Shown piece by piece: positions 1 to 13,273 of a stretch of DNA of 64,000 bases. The DNA is from Corticium candelabrum. Taxonomy: Eukaryota > Porifera > Homoscleromorpha > Homosclerophorida > Plakinidae. How positions within the stretch are numbered: position 1 is the stretch's first letter; each line of letters opens with the position of its first letter. Below the pieces are notes generated by a model, which saw nothing but the letters and a program-made list of their open reading frames with translations, was not told the DNA's origin and searched no databases. The DNA is taken from the NCBI RefSeq assembly GCF_963422355.1, contig NC_085086.1, positions 2,658,917 to 2,722,916 on the forward strand, in the 5' to 3' direction. Position numbers and translations under genes: made by a program.

Positions 1-1439
<1,439 letters not shown>

Positions 1440-1545
1440 ATGTGTGAGCTTGAGGTCTATTCCTGAGGCTGCACCAAAGTCAGTGTCCTTGGATGGTCTG
1501 GCCAACCACCTATGGATACATTAGCGCAGCCTAAAACTCTGAGTA
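1440..1545 (+). repeat. SINE-A body fragment
   Basis: The stretch with GAGCTTGAGGTCTATTCC, then CTGCACCAAAGTCAGTG and CTTGGATG, matches the 3' body of the repeat at 9250-9340 and, inverted, the one at 2160-2345. It is one fragment of a dispersed family that has a tRNA-like head elsewhere in the window. Confidence 0.5.
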
Positions 1546-1605
1546 GCGCCGGAAGCTTCACATAAGAATAGGCTGGGAATACTATGTTCAGTACAGTACT
1601 GAAAG

Positions 1606-1612
1606 GTGAGAA

Positions 1613-1657
<45 letters not shown>

Positions 1658-2130
1658 AGAGGGGGAGAGGAGGAGAAGGGCAGGAGGAGGAGGAGGGGCA
1701 GGAGAAGGGGGAGGAGGGGGAGGAGGGGGAGGAGGGAGAGGAGGGGGAGGAGGGGAGAAGGGGAAAGAGGGGAAGAAGGGGGAGGAGGGGGAGAAGGGGG
1801 AGGAGGGGGAGGAGGAGGGGGAGGAGGAGGGGGAGGACGATGGGGAGGAGGAGGGAAAGGAGGAGGGGAAGGAGGAAGGGGGAGGAGAAAGGGGGAAGGG
1901 GAGGGGGAAGGGGGAAGGGGAGGGGGAAGGGGAGGGGATGGGGAAGGAAGAGGAGGATGGGGAAGGGGGAGAGGGAGGTGGAGGGGGAGAGAGGAAGGGA
2001 GGGAGGGAGGGAGGAAGGGAGGGAGGGAGAGAGGGAGGGAGGAGGGAGGGAGGGAGGGAGAGAGGGAGGGAGGAGGGAGGGAGGGAGAAGGGAGGGAGGG
2101 AAAGAGGGAGGGAGGGAAATAGAGAGAGAA
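1606..2130 (+). repeat. 525-bp polypurine (GGA/GGGA)n tract
   Basis: The plus strand is almost only A and G for over 500 bp: first (GA)n, then variants of GGAGGGG, then GGGA repeats. Only a few pyrimidines interrupt it. Open frames on both strands here (Ser/Pro/Leu-rich or Gly/Glu/Arg-rich) are products of the repeat, not genes. Polypurine mirror tracts of this kind can form triplex (H-DNA). It directly abuts the 3' end of the SINE-A copy at 2160, so it may have grown from that element's tail. Confidence 0.9.
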
Positions 2131-2159
2131 ACGCCTGCGTAGAAACCCGGCATTACTCG

Positions 2160-2466
2160 GAGTTTTGGCCGCAATGAGGCTTCCCTAGAACATCGAAGAG
2201 CACTGACTTTGGCGCAGCAGCGGGACTGGACTTCAAGTCCACACGTACCCGTATATACTGCGTGAAGTTCTGCCAAGCCAGCGGTCTAGTCCACCCCCAG
2301 TCAAAGACCAGGTTCTCATTAGACTCCTGAGTTGAGAGAGGCAATTGTATGTAAATTTCTTAACTAACCAAGGAAATTACGTCTGTACTCTTCCGCGAAC
2401 CCTTGACCTCAACGTACTGGGTATTTCCATTCTCCAAATGCAACTCTCTAGCCAACTGAGCTACAG
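2160..2466 (-). mobile_element. SINE-A, tRNA-headed, full-length-like copy
   Basis: Read on the minus strand it begins with a pol III A-box-like TAGCTCAGTTGGCTAGAG (2446-2463) and a B-box-like GGTCAAGGGTTCGCGG (2394-2409), as in tRNA-derived SINEs. A body follows that contains TCTCTCAACTCAGGAG, CCTGGTCTTTGACTG and a segment ending near 2160. Related pieces lie at 1440, 8545, 8790, 9130, 32225, 43905 and 58925. I do not recognise a named family. Confidence 0.6.
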
Positions 2467-2469
2467 ACA

Positions 2470-2471
<2 letters not shown>

Positions 2472-2533
<62 letters not shown>
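2472..2533. repeat. (CA)n microsatellite
   Basis: CA dinucleotide run immediately upstream of the SINE-A head on the minus strand. Confidence 0.95.
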
Positions 2534-2536
<3 letters not shown>

Positions 2537-2639
2537 TAGTTATCAGCTTGCTCGATGCCCAAAAGTAAATTAACTTCTGCATAACAGAGTGTAACACAAT
2601 AGTATAACTTTTTTTGTAATTAATATCAGTTGCAGAAAA

Positions 2640-2866
2640 GCTACACGCCAAAGTCACGTGGTCATTGTAACGTCAAACATTACGAAATGCCAACACTCTT
2701 ATCTAACGGGGGAAGATTTAAACTGCAAAATGCGAATTCAATCAGAGTAAACTACGTGTTCACCATGTTAATTGCGACACATGTAAGAAACACTTGCAGC
2801 TATGTCAAAAAGTTTGCCATTCTGCACATGTGCCCATGTCTTCAACTCTGCCAATTGCTCCTTTGT
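2640..2866 (-). other. FR1 3' flank shared with FR5
   Basis: On the minus strand this segment (for example ACGTCAAAC, CACGTGACTTTGGCGTG) matches the DNA downstream of FR5 at about 47535-47700. The FR1 and FR5 copies therefore share 3' flanking sequence and descend from one duplication. Confidence 0.6.
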
Positions 2867-3580
2867 TCAGAACTGGAGAAGAACATAGGATAGGACTGCA
2901 AGGAAGAGACTACTTTGACACTGTTGGACGCCAGTAGCCCCGTTGGTGTCTTTCGTCACATTCGCATTAGGATTGTTACCAGTGAATGTCATTACCATAC
3001 AATTCTCGTTATCTGCATCATATTGGAAGGAATTTCCATAGATTGTCTCACACATTCCCTTACCATTTTGATACCACTCTGTAAAAGTGCGACATGTCTG
3101 ATTCGAGCAATGATACTCGCCTGTTGTATTATCTTCTTTGAAGTCTGTTAACCAATTTCGTGTACAAATAGGCACGTCTTTGCATGCGTCGAACCACTCG
3201 TCACAATAGGAAGCGCATACAGGTACAGCATACAATGTTAAATCTTTCGAACCCTTCCACGGTCCCAAATATGGATCACATGCGAAAAAACAGCTTTCAG
3301 CTTTGAGGTAGCGTTCACATGAGGTTGATATGTTACCGCAGTCATCCCAGTGAAGTTTGTACAGCTCTCGGTCACCCTGTTGGTCAATTGAGTGCGAGGT
3401 GTTGGCTGCACAGCAAGAAAGGCTGGAATATCGGCTGCAGGCAGTGTCTGCTCTCATGTCGGGCTCAGGCGATGGAAACGCTTTGTGATGAGGTCCAACC
3501 ACGCATGTCAGATCCGCAGCAAGCGTCATCTGGTTTATCATAGTAAACAGAGCAATGATCACAACCATAGCGCATGCCAT
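2867..3580 (-). CDS. FR1, folate-receptor-family GPI-anchored protein
   Basis: Predicted 237-residue secreted or cell-surface protein in one exon. It starts with a hydrophobic signal peptide (MACAMVVIIALFTMINQM), then the folate-receptor domain: ACSRYSSLSCC (compare human NACCSTNTS), LHWDDCG, CERYLKAESCFFACDPYLGPWKG, VPVCASYCDEWFDACKD, CRTFTEWYQNGKGMCETIYG and NCMVMTFTGNNPNANV. All 16 family cysteines are present. The C-terminus (AVLSYVLLQF) is a short hydrophobic tail typical of a GPI-anchor signal. Length fits vertebrate receptors (about 250). The widely conserved Trp of the EIW motif is Tyr here. Closest relative in the window is FR5. The family is known for folate or riboflavin binding; whether this copy binds folate is doubtful because the human WR..R and HKGW ligand motifs are missing. 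Confidence 0.88.
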   Translation of the reverse strand: MACAMVVIIALFTMINQMTLAADLTCVVGPHHKAFPSPEPDMRADTACSRYSSLSCCAANTSHSIDQQGDRELYKLHWDDCGNISTSCERYLKAESCFFACDPYLGPWKGSKDLTLYAVPVCASYCDEWFDACKDVPICTRNWLTDFKEDNTTGEYHCSNQTCRTFTEWYQNGKGMCETIYGNSFQYDADNENCMVMTFTGNNPNANVTKDTNGATGVQQCQSSLFLAVLSYVLLQF

Positions 3581-3643
3581 TAGTGCTCAACGTCTGTTCC
3601 AAAACCAGACTCCCAAAACTAAGTCTCTAGGCTATAGATCCTT

Positions 3644-3665
3644 CTGCAAGCATGCGCAGCTAATT
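3644..3665 (-). promoter_or_regulatory. Conserved FR upstream motif (FR1)
   Basis: Minus-strand TAATTAGCTGCGCATGC, about 65-85 bp upstream of the FR1 start. The same motif recurs upstream of every FR copy. The TGCGCATGC core resembles the NRF-1 site (known consensus YGCGCAYGCGCR), but function is inferred. Confidence 0.5.
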
Positions 3666-3997
3666 AAATTATAACTGCTTTTGTTTCATCAAAGTCGTGA
3701 TAAAGGATGGTGTTGAAAGTTGCACCTAGGACCAGGCGGCTTGTTTGTAGTAACGTACTCTAGACGAGCGTCAAGTCGGTCAGCGTCAAAGTCGGTGTCA
3801 CTATAGACGCTGCAACTTACCAATTTACTAAATTGGTACAGCGCAGCTGTAATTTGCAACGTCTTCTGACGTCTGCGACGAATTTCGGCTATTCAAAGGC
3901 TACTCTAAAGCAAACGCTGCATGCTAACTGCTGCATCTAAATGTCTAGCTGTATATACACGTAACGAGAATACCTAATGGCATGCACGGACGTGCCC

Positions 3998-4053
<56 letters not shown>

Positions 4054-5184
4054 TCTCATGCCTATCTGTCACGGCTGTAGAAGACCGACCCCTTTTTCTA
4101 GACTAAGAGTAAAGTTTCAACAGTGAACTATTTCAGGCCGTAAACCGGTCTTGTCGGTCTCTTTTAGGTCAAAACATCTTTCAAAAACTGTACTTGGGAC
4201 GATTAATGGCTGAAATTTATGTTGAAACTATAGGTAATTAAATAACTAATATATTATAGTTAAAACGGAAGTAGACTTGAGCATCTTGACCAAATATATT
4301 AATTGCTATCTAGCTAAGGCAGGTCATATTGCGTAGGCCTAGGCGTGTTACAATTGTTGGAAAACGAGAGTTTCAAGAACCATCTATGCAATATATTAGG
4401 TAATATTGTATGCTGGACGAGTACCCTTTTGGCGCTTTATCTTTGAACCACACCCTTTTAGCGCATGTTAGGCCGGATCAATTTTGAAATGCTTTTATAT
4501 CCTACGGGCCTATCTATAGCATTAATTTAATTATTATTAATTAAATAATTAATTAACCCTTTATCAACCTACATTTTATCCGGGCAACTCTCTAATCTGC
4601 ATACTTGTCGACTACCTGCGTCTCCCATTAGGTTTAAATCCAATACAAATCACAAAATCGATTGTAATAGCTTTATTAATAACTTAGCAATAGTAGAAAA
4701 GTTCGCTAAGCAGTCGGTGACAATTTTCCATCCGATCGACACTAGAGACGTGCGCAGCGTATCGGCATGATCGCCGAGATCTACTGCGAACGTGTTTACA
4801 CTAACCTGAGGATTTGTTTTCGCTAACTTTGGCTTTCAGTCGATGCCGCTCAAGAGCGTTTTGGCATCTGTAATCAGTGCATTGCTTTACATCCTGTGTA
4901 GGGTACGCCCTCCCCGCTCGGCTTCCGTAGGTGCCTAGAACGCAACTAGAAGAACGAGAAATTGGGCTATAACTTCAACAACACAATTCAACGCATTGAT
5001 GTACTTTGTCTTGCGACTTTGTATTCTCTCAACGCACCAATAACTAGCGACTTCACGGGACAAACGGCTGCCGAGGGAGTGACTCACACAAGGAATGGAA
5101 TGTGGGCGAATTCAATACAGGGCCAACGGAGCCGGGGCGGGCGAATTTTTTTGGGTGCCGCGGTTTGGACCTAGCCTCTAGTAG
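3666..5184. other. Intergenic; FR1 5' flank and (AT)n tract
   Basis: Near 3700-3730 a short block (GGTGTTGAAAGTTGCACC) is shared with the 5' flanks of FR5 and FR8, so it belongs to the duplicated FR cassette. A (TA)n run lies at 3999-4049. The rest shows no recognisable gene. Confidence 0.5.
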
Positions 5185-5873
5185 GGAAGCCGGTAGCGGC
5201 GGGTTGATATCAGTCCGCCGTTCTCGGCCGCACTGATATCAGTAGACACAAATAGTGTAGCGCGCGTTATCAAATGTGTAATATTTACTTTTTTTGTAAT
5301 ATCTATGCAACAATCATTAGTTAATATTAATGTACTACAAAATAACGTGCGCTATTCTAGATGCAATGTACACGTTACCGCCTTGTATTCTACATAAATG
5401 AACTGTGGAACGTGTGTGCACGCTCTTCGATCAGTAGCTCAGAGGACCCAGTTTGGGATCGTCGTTTGCTGCACGTCGTGGAAATGGTACTAATCGACTT
5501 TCCAGTGAATTGGATACGAGCAGTGGGTTTCAGAAGCCATACTCTTCCGATGCGATGATTGCTGGTGCACTGAAATCTTTTTGGTATGTTTAAATAATTA
5601 ATTAAATTGATTAATAATAATTACAAAATTATACAAATACACACATGCACACATTTAGTTGTAGATGTGTTCAATAATGACGTAGTCATTATTGTAGAGT
5701 TATACATTGCAGAAATTTCCAAAAGATAATTTCAAACTTACTTAATGCAGGACTGAAAAACGTCCTTGGATTGAATTATTGTGTGAATTCATGTTATTTT
5801 GTTTCTGCTGTGTATGAAATCTCTACAATAACTAATATATCACATGTGTGGGTAAGTGGTCATCTGTGTGCAT

Positions 5874-5962
<89 letters not shown>

Positions 5963-5971
5963 TTATATATG

Positions 5972-6036
<65 letters not shown>

Positions 6037-6116
6037 GCAGGCCCATAGCAAGCAAATCGAAAGTGGTCCAGCCTAACGTGCACTAACAAGCATGTGTAAA
6101 GGTAGCCTCGTATTTC
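5185..6116 (+). repeat. Left arm of a long inverted repeat
   Basis: This arm is the near-identical reverse complement of 6670-7721. The outer end begins GGAAGCCGGTAGCGGCGG and includes GATATCAGTCCGCCG; the inner end has GGCCCATAGCAAGCAAATCG and GGTAGCCTCGTATTTC. It contains (CA)n at 5876-5956 and (AT)n at 5978-6032, whose lengths differ from the other arm. Confidence 0.9.
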
Positions 6117-6120
6117 TCGT

Positions 6121-6217
<97 letters not shown>

Positions 6218-6669
6218 TGGTTAATACGTCAATCACAGAAACTTACCCTGTAGACTTCAACAAATATCAAACCATTCACGATTATATGATAAGAAGACAG
6301 GTTGTGGAACTAATTCATCACATACAGGTCACTTGAAGGTCGATTTGCGGTTTTATACCTAAAACTACGTGTAGAAAACAGAGTTCGAAACCTGGGGCCG
6401 ACACGAAAGAAGTGTTGCAGTTTGCTCAAGAAGAGAAAAGCTCAACAATTTTGTTTCTGTAAAATGGAAAACTGTCACATGTCTAACGTCTGTTCATATT
6501 ACACAAGATGTGTCTACTATGTCTAGACACATACCACCAGAGGTCTATTTCATCTACTTCCATTTCAGATAAGTAATCTAGTTAGTGCAAACTCCACATT
6601 TTGTAATTCTCGACTAGATCAAGGCAGTCTCAAACTTTCAGACCAATTTTGCAGCTCCACGGGGCAGTG
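6117..6669. other. Spacer of the long inverted repeat
   Basis: Unique DNA between the arms, starting with a (GT)n tract to about 6217. I see no gene in it. Confidence 0.7.
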
Positions 6670-7721
<1,052 letters not shown>

Positions 7722-8544
7722 GTACCAAGAGCGAACAGTGGGCTGGTAGTACGAGGCTAGCGGCACGGCTCCTCCCATAGAGCATGTTTGGTAGCCGTTA
7801 GACATGTTGCAGTTTTAGTTTCTACGGAAACGACATGTTGATCTATTGCGCATTCTTTGAGTAGTAACTACAACGCTTCTTTCAAATGGGGCCCCAGTGT
7901 TGAACTCGTGTTCGCTGCACAAATCGACGTTTAAGAAAGCAATGGAATAACAGAAGGCACAATCATCTGATTCGACGATTGCTTGAGAGCTAAATCTATT
8001 ATGGTACGTGATGTAGTTACGTTTTCTTCTATACTAGTATTAATAATTAAATTATAATTTTATAAACGCAATATATTTCTTCCATGTAATATGGCATGGT
8101 TAAGTAATGATTTAGAATTGCTAACACAGACAGTGGTTTAGGTAGGGTGTAATTTAGTCAGTTCTAATTAGTGTCCTCGACAGATCATTGAATAAATACT
8201 ACTGTAATTATATTAATAACTTAAGTTAAATAATTTCAATTAGCAGTAATCTGTGTTGCTCGCACATATCTACTTGAAGTACAGACTACATACAACTCAA
8301 TTTTTGGTAATAAGATGAACATGAAGATGATATTTATTTATTAAATACATATGACAATTTTTGGCAGTCTTTTTTAATTTAACTTATGACATGGGATCTG
8401 TACAACTTACCAATTATAGTACTCATGTTTCAAGATAATGTATTCATGAAGGTGTTTATTGTTGATGCTTCCTTTTAATAATTTGACAATATAATAAATT
8501 GCAAGAGTATTAGTTATTAGGTATTAATATGTACATACATCCAT
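7722..8544. other. Intergenic, nothing recognised
   Basis: AT-rich DNA without a recognisable exon or repeat family. Confidence 0.5.
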
Positions 8545-8756
8545 ACATACATACATATTTTTGGTTTTGTTACAAGAGCCCTTAGGGCCCAGGTTAGATA
8601 CTGCTTGGACAGAACTACTCCGGAGAAAGGCAAATTGTACGTTAGTTCCTTGCCCAAGAGAACTCATGTATGTGGCTCTCCTGCACTTGAACTTCTGACC
8701 CAAAGGTCCCAGATGTTTCCAATGTCCAGCGTCACACTCTAACCAATTGAGCCACA
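8545..8756 (-). mobile_element. SINE-A copy with (ATGT)n tail
   Basis: Minus strand: A-box-like TGGCTCAATTGGTTAGAGT (8736-8754), B-box-like GGTCAGAAGTTCAAGTGC near 8681-8701, then a body with CTTGGGCAAGGAACTAAC and CTAACCTGGGCCC. It ends in an (ATGT)n-type repeat near 8524-8545; similar repeats flank its head. This is the layout of a tRNA-derived SINE with a simple-repeat tail. Confidence 0.6.
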
Positions 8757-8789
8757 TAAATACATACATACATACATACATATATACAT

Positions 8790-9110
8790 ACATTTTTTAC
8801 AAGGACCCTTAGAGCCCAGGTTAGATCCTGCACTCACTATTCTGCAATCTAACACCGCAATCTAACACTGCAATCTAACACTACTGTAGCAGAAGTCACT
8901 ATCAGAAGTCAATATGATGTACTTCACTCTTGCTGTACTTGCTGTAGATACTTGCTGTAGACAGAACTGACACTCCAGAGAGAGAGAGAGAGAGGCAATA
9001 GTATGTTAGTTCCTTGCCCAAGGGAATTTATGTATGTGGCCCTCCCGCACTCGAACTCTGACCCATACATACATATATACATACATACATACAAGCAAAT
9101 GAATTGGTAC
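8790..9110 (-). repeat. Second, rearranged SINE-A copy
   Basis: It repeats the body blocks of the 8545 copy (AGGACCCTTAGAGCCCAGG near 8802; TTAGTTCCTTGCCCAAGG near 9005; a B-box-like CTCGAACTCTGACCC near 9050) with about 130 bp of different sequence between them, and ends in (ATAC)n repeats. Confidence 0.5.
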
Positions 9111-9129
9111 AGTTACAGTAATGGCCAGC

Positions 9130-9370
9130 TATGGCATGATTTCCTTAAGCAAGAAACTAACACACAATTGCTTCTCTCGACTCAGGAGTATAAAGGAGAG
9201 ACCTGGTCTTTGACTGGGGATGGACAAGACCGCTGGCTTGGCAGTAACATCATGCAGCACGGGTACGTGTGGGCTTGAGGTCCAGTCCCAAGGCTGCGCC
9301 AAAGTCAGTGCACTTGGATGCTCTGTCAAGCATCATAGGGTTCATCAGCACGGCCTTAAACTTCGATTAG
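9130..9370 (+). repeat. SINE-A body fragment, plus strand
   Basis: Contains TTGCTTCTCTCGACTCAGG, ACCTGGTCTTTGACTGGGG, GACAAGACCGCTGGCTTGGC and GCGCCAAAGTCAGTG, matching the inverted blocks at 2160-2345. Confidence 0.6.
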
Positions 9371-9443
9371 GGAAGGAGGCTCACCTAGAAATAGGAAAGG
9401 CTGCTATCTTTAATGGAAGGGCACATCCATTTGTTGATTTTGT

Positions 9444-9666
<223 letters not shown>

Positions 9667-10409
9667 GTACTTGTATGCATATAAATATGTAAGCTACAAA
9701 TAGTCTAGTACTGTACAATTTTTTCTTTACAGTGTGCTGATGGTTTGAGGGTAAATGAGGGAATATACAGCTAACAAAAGCTAGGTCTCAGTTGGATGAA
9801 GCTACAGATATCATGTATGTGCATATGTGCATGGTAGCTGACATAGGTAATAGTAGTCCTATCTATATTTATCTTGTAGTGTATTGGTTTGTTGACTACA
9901 GCTTATTGTATGTTTTAGGAAGTGGCTGCATCACAACTCGTACTTTACTTTTTGTGTGTGGCCATTCAAGCACCACAGATATGAACACAGACAACAAGAC
10001 TGTTGTACTCGACAAGAACAAAGATGGATTCATGCATGTTGCAATAAGTAGTATATATCTATAATCAGAAATAATTACAAACGATAGTCAAATCGTAGAT
10101 TGTTCTTGTTCTGTACTGGTGCTAAACTGCAGTTGGTTACATTTTATATATAACAGACCATTTCTAATTACTGCATAGCACTAGGATTTCATACAAGTTG
10201 ATTTTCGCTCAGTTAGTGTAATAAATGAAAAGGTGAAAACGAAATGTACTGTACATGATCAGAACGGATTCCGAGGCTGTTCATGAAGCGTTGCGATCAC
10301 GTGTCAGTTCGCGCGCGAATTGCTTTCCGGTCTGAATTAATTAGCTCCCTGGACGTCAGTTCAGTGAAGCCGCTGAAGTATCCTAGTCACTTCCGTGTTT
10401 ACAATTTGA
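9667..10409. other. Intergenic, nothing recognised
   Basis: No clear exon. The GC-richer segment at 10260-10400 (CGATCACGTG, GCGCGCGAA) could be the promoter region of the relic gene that starts at 10410. Confidence 0.4.
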
Positions 10410-10802
10410 ATGAAAGAGGAATCTGATCTTTGCGCTGTGCGCCTACCTGAAGACCTTCAATGTTTAGAAGTACACAGATGGCTTAGTGATGATGTAAGAC
10501 CTCTGAACGAGTCTCCTAGTAAAATAAACACAAAACCTTCAGAACGTTAATAAATTGCGAATTTAAATTTTCTACTAATTCAATATTTGATAAAGTGATT
10601 GTATATTGTCATAATTCTAATTAATTTTCTGTAGGTTATTCGGCAATATCTAGACCTTGTTCAAAGCACTATCCCTTGCAAAGAGAAGGTGATTGTTTTA
10701 TGTGTAATAACAATTTAGTAGAAGTGCTTTATATACTAAAGAAAACAGTAATTATCAATTAGTCTGTCTCCTGTTTGTCAGGTTTTCCTTTAGTTATGTG
10801 TG

Positions 10803-10854
<52 letters not shown>

Positions 10855-11440
10855 GTGTGTGCAAGTGGCAAAGTCTCCCAAAACCATACTGGATACACCA
10901 AATCAAAGTTCAAGAATGTATATGTGTGCAGGCATGTATGTGAATGTTATCATGCATGTGCCTGTGTCCGTGCATGTCAGTCAGTTTAGAAATAACTGTA
11001 GTACATTAGTATATCTAATGCAAAAGTAGATGCAAATCTTGAAATAACCTATGTTCACTTCTATATTGAACTGGTTGATAGCCTCTTCATGGAAAGTACA
11101 AGTTGTGTGGATATGATGGTGTGAGTAACCGGAAAAAGGTAAAAGAGCACAATCTCCTCAAATGAAAATAAGCTTGAGATTGACAATGAAATTTTATTAC
11201 AGCAATGGACATTGTCAGACAATGAAAAGCTTCTATTTGTTATCAATGACAACTCTAACCACTAGACACTTATGGTACATTTGAACTGTGGCAACCGTTT
11301 TGATCTACAATTACTAAATATTATACTCACAGGTTGGTGAACCCAAGAAGAAAACTATGACGTACTATGACTCATTGGGTGGCAATGGAAAATCGTACTT
11401 TGAAATTATACAGTATGGAGTAACAGATGACTCAATATAA
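10410..11440 (+). pseudogene. ULP/SENP (C48) SUMO-protease-like gene relic
   Basis: Three short exon-like pieces with consensus splice sites. 10410-10493 begins at an ATG and encodes VHRWLSDD before GTAAGA. 10635-10688 (after TTTTCTGTAG) encodes VIRQYLDLVQS. From 11333 (after CTCACAG) it encodes KKKTMTYYDSLGGNGKSY. SENP/ULP1 proteases have WLNDEVINFYMNLL and KK.ITYYDSMGG at corresponding places. The acceptor at 10781 opens only a few codons before a stop. I do not see the middle part with the catalytic His (VHWCL in SENPs) or the later Cys, and a (GT)n tract occupies the gap. A decayed or very partial gene is most likely. Confidence 0.45.
10798..10861. repeat. (GT)n microsatellite
   Basis: GT dinucleotide run inside the ULP-like relic. 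Confidence 0.95.
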
Positions 11441-11755
11441 GCCATTTACTCAATGTAGAGAAAATATAATTTTTAATTTTTAATAGAATTGAATATTAAA
11501 ATTGCAAGCAACTTCTAGGATATTTTCAATCTCTAATTCAATATTCAGTTGTTGCCGGAAATTGAAAATGGAAGGGACGAAATGGTCACGCACCTATTTA
11601 GGTAGATGTGTGCACGCTGACTATCATTGTACGCAAATCCGTAAAGTTGTGTCAGAGATTATGTTGTGTACAGTAGCTGCATGCGGTACTCTGCGTTAAT
11701 CTCATATTGATTGATGCAGTCTCATATTGCAATTTCATCTTACAGTGTCATATTA
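11441..11755. other. Intergenic, nothing recognised
   Basis: No gene or repeat family recognised. Confidence 0.5.
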
Positions 11756-11995
11756 CAGTCTCATCGCATGGTCTCATCGCATGGTCTCATCGCACGGTCT
11801 CATCGCATGGTCTGATCGAATGGTCTGATCGCACGGTCTGATCGCATGGTCTGATCGCATGGTCGGATCGCACGGTCTCATCGCACGGTCTCATCGCACG
11901 GTCTCATCGCACGGTCTCATCGCATGGTCTCATTGCATGGTCTCATCTCATTGTCTTATCGCCTCATCTCATTGTCTCATCGCATGATCTCATTG
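11756..11995 (+). repeat. 14-bp minisatellite (GGTCTCATCGCAYG)n
   Basis: About 17 tandem copies of GGTCTCATCGCATGGTCT-type units with variants (TCTGATCG, CACGG), degenerating at both ends into TCTCATATTGC and TCTCATTG forms. Confidence 0.9.
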
Positions 11996-12540
11996 TCAAA
12001 TTTTGACACTAATGGCACACCATATGCGGTACGTAGGCTGCAGTCCAATGCATTGCAGTAAAGGCATATGACGCATTGCAGCTTCAACTGAGAATCTGTA
12101 TACGTGTTCAAAGGCGTATGATGCACTGCAAGTGCCATTTCTGATCTGTCATTTCACTGCTACGCTTTCATTTACTAACGCTTGACAGCGGCCTAAAATT
12201 GCAATATCGACAAGTGCAGAGGCTAGAACAACGTCAAAGTCCAATCGAAAGCTCAGTTTCTAGCTAATAACATTAGTGTGACAAGCGTTGAAAAATTTAA
12301 GTGCATACTTACTCCCGCCCAGAAAGGCGGTACCAGACCAGACGTAGTGGTGATGGCAGCGCATTCGGGCTGCAATCCACACTGCCTACGGAGCGAGGCT
12401 AAGAATTTCAAGTCGTACACCGAAGAAGTTACACTTATGTCATGTACTGTACTGTGTTTTTCAGGCAAACTAACAATAAGGAGTAGTTGTTAGAGCGTTA
12501 CCATAGCAGCATCTGTCAAGACGTTTGCAGAGGTAACTTT
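11996..12540. other. Intergenic, nothing recognised
   Basis: Short open frames on both strands at 12253-12493 have no recognisable family. No support for a gene. Confidence 0.4.
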
Positions 12541-12915
12541 CATTTGGATTGCACTAGTTGTAGCATGCACGGGACGTGAGTTTTCAAGCTAAAATTAAAT
12601 CTAGAAATTGTGTTTCTTGCGACTTTGCTGTCCATAGAAATAATTATAGTAATTCGTTAGATTATTTCTAAACTTAGGCAGTAATTAAAACTTTGCCAAC
12701 AAACTCTATCTGTCTCTTTTTGTACGTCTGAAAATATTATAACTTACCATTTCAAATATTGGACTTTGAGTTTTGTAGTGTTGTCGCACATATTGCGAAC
12801 CGGATACAATTGGTAACAACGTGTGACCTGCACGCGTCAATGTTATCATCTGCTTCCGTGACGCCATTGGTCGGCCTCTTCATCCGCGTTAATTTTTGGA
12901 ACTCAAGTGATGGCT
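12541..12915 (+). repeat. Left member of inverted repeat flanking the 13.3-kb gene
   Basis: Matches the reverse complement of 16745-17650 with moderate divergence: for example TTTGCCAACAAACTCTATCTG, GTAACAACGTGTGACCTGCACG and GGAACTCAAGTGAT. This copy lacks the transposon found in the other one and so shows its empty site, at about 12812. Confidence 0.75.
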
Positions 12916-13273
12916 GAGTGAATCTCACAACTGTGAACCACAGCACGCGACAGATGTGTGGCACAGCAAATCCTAACCAACACGCCGATACTCAAAGGCG
13001 CTGCAACGCTTCTCACTACACAGTAGAAACGCGAGACCTGTTTGTAGGAAGCAGCAGAAGGCAACAAGAATGCCTACCTCGGCGCATTAGGACGTCACGT
13101 GATACTTTTCGCATTGCAAGCGCCTGTACAACTATGAATTTTGGCAGTGTTAGTGTCTGTCAGAGAATACGAATCTGTTGTGTAAAGAAAGTGATAAATA
13201 CAAATTCATTCATTTTTGCTCCAGCAGTGGTGCAGAGCGGACATTCTCTAGTTGCTCGAGTTTGACAATAAAG

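Noticed and set aside
1521-2276. Long Ser/Pro/Leu-rich and Gly/Glu/Arg-rich open frames on both strands
   Set aside because: They are translations of the polypurine repeat; no domain, no codon structure.
8736-8754. Possible true tRNA gene
   Set aside because: A and B boxes are present but no complete cloverleaf or acceptor stem is seen, and the segment is part of a repeated SINE.
11756-11995. Possible CRISPR-like array from regular GGTCTCATCGCA repeats
   Set aside because: Units are directly adjacent 14-mers with no unique spacers, and the context is animal DNA; it is a minisatellite.
12298-12340. U1 snRNA-like start (ATACTTACTC)
   Set aside because: Only about ten bases match; the rest does not resemble U1.
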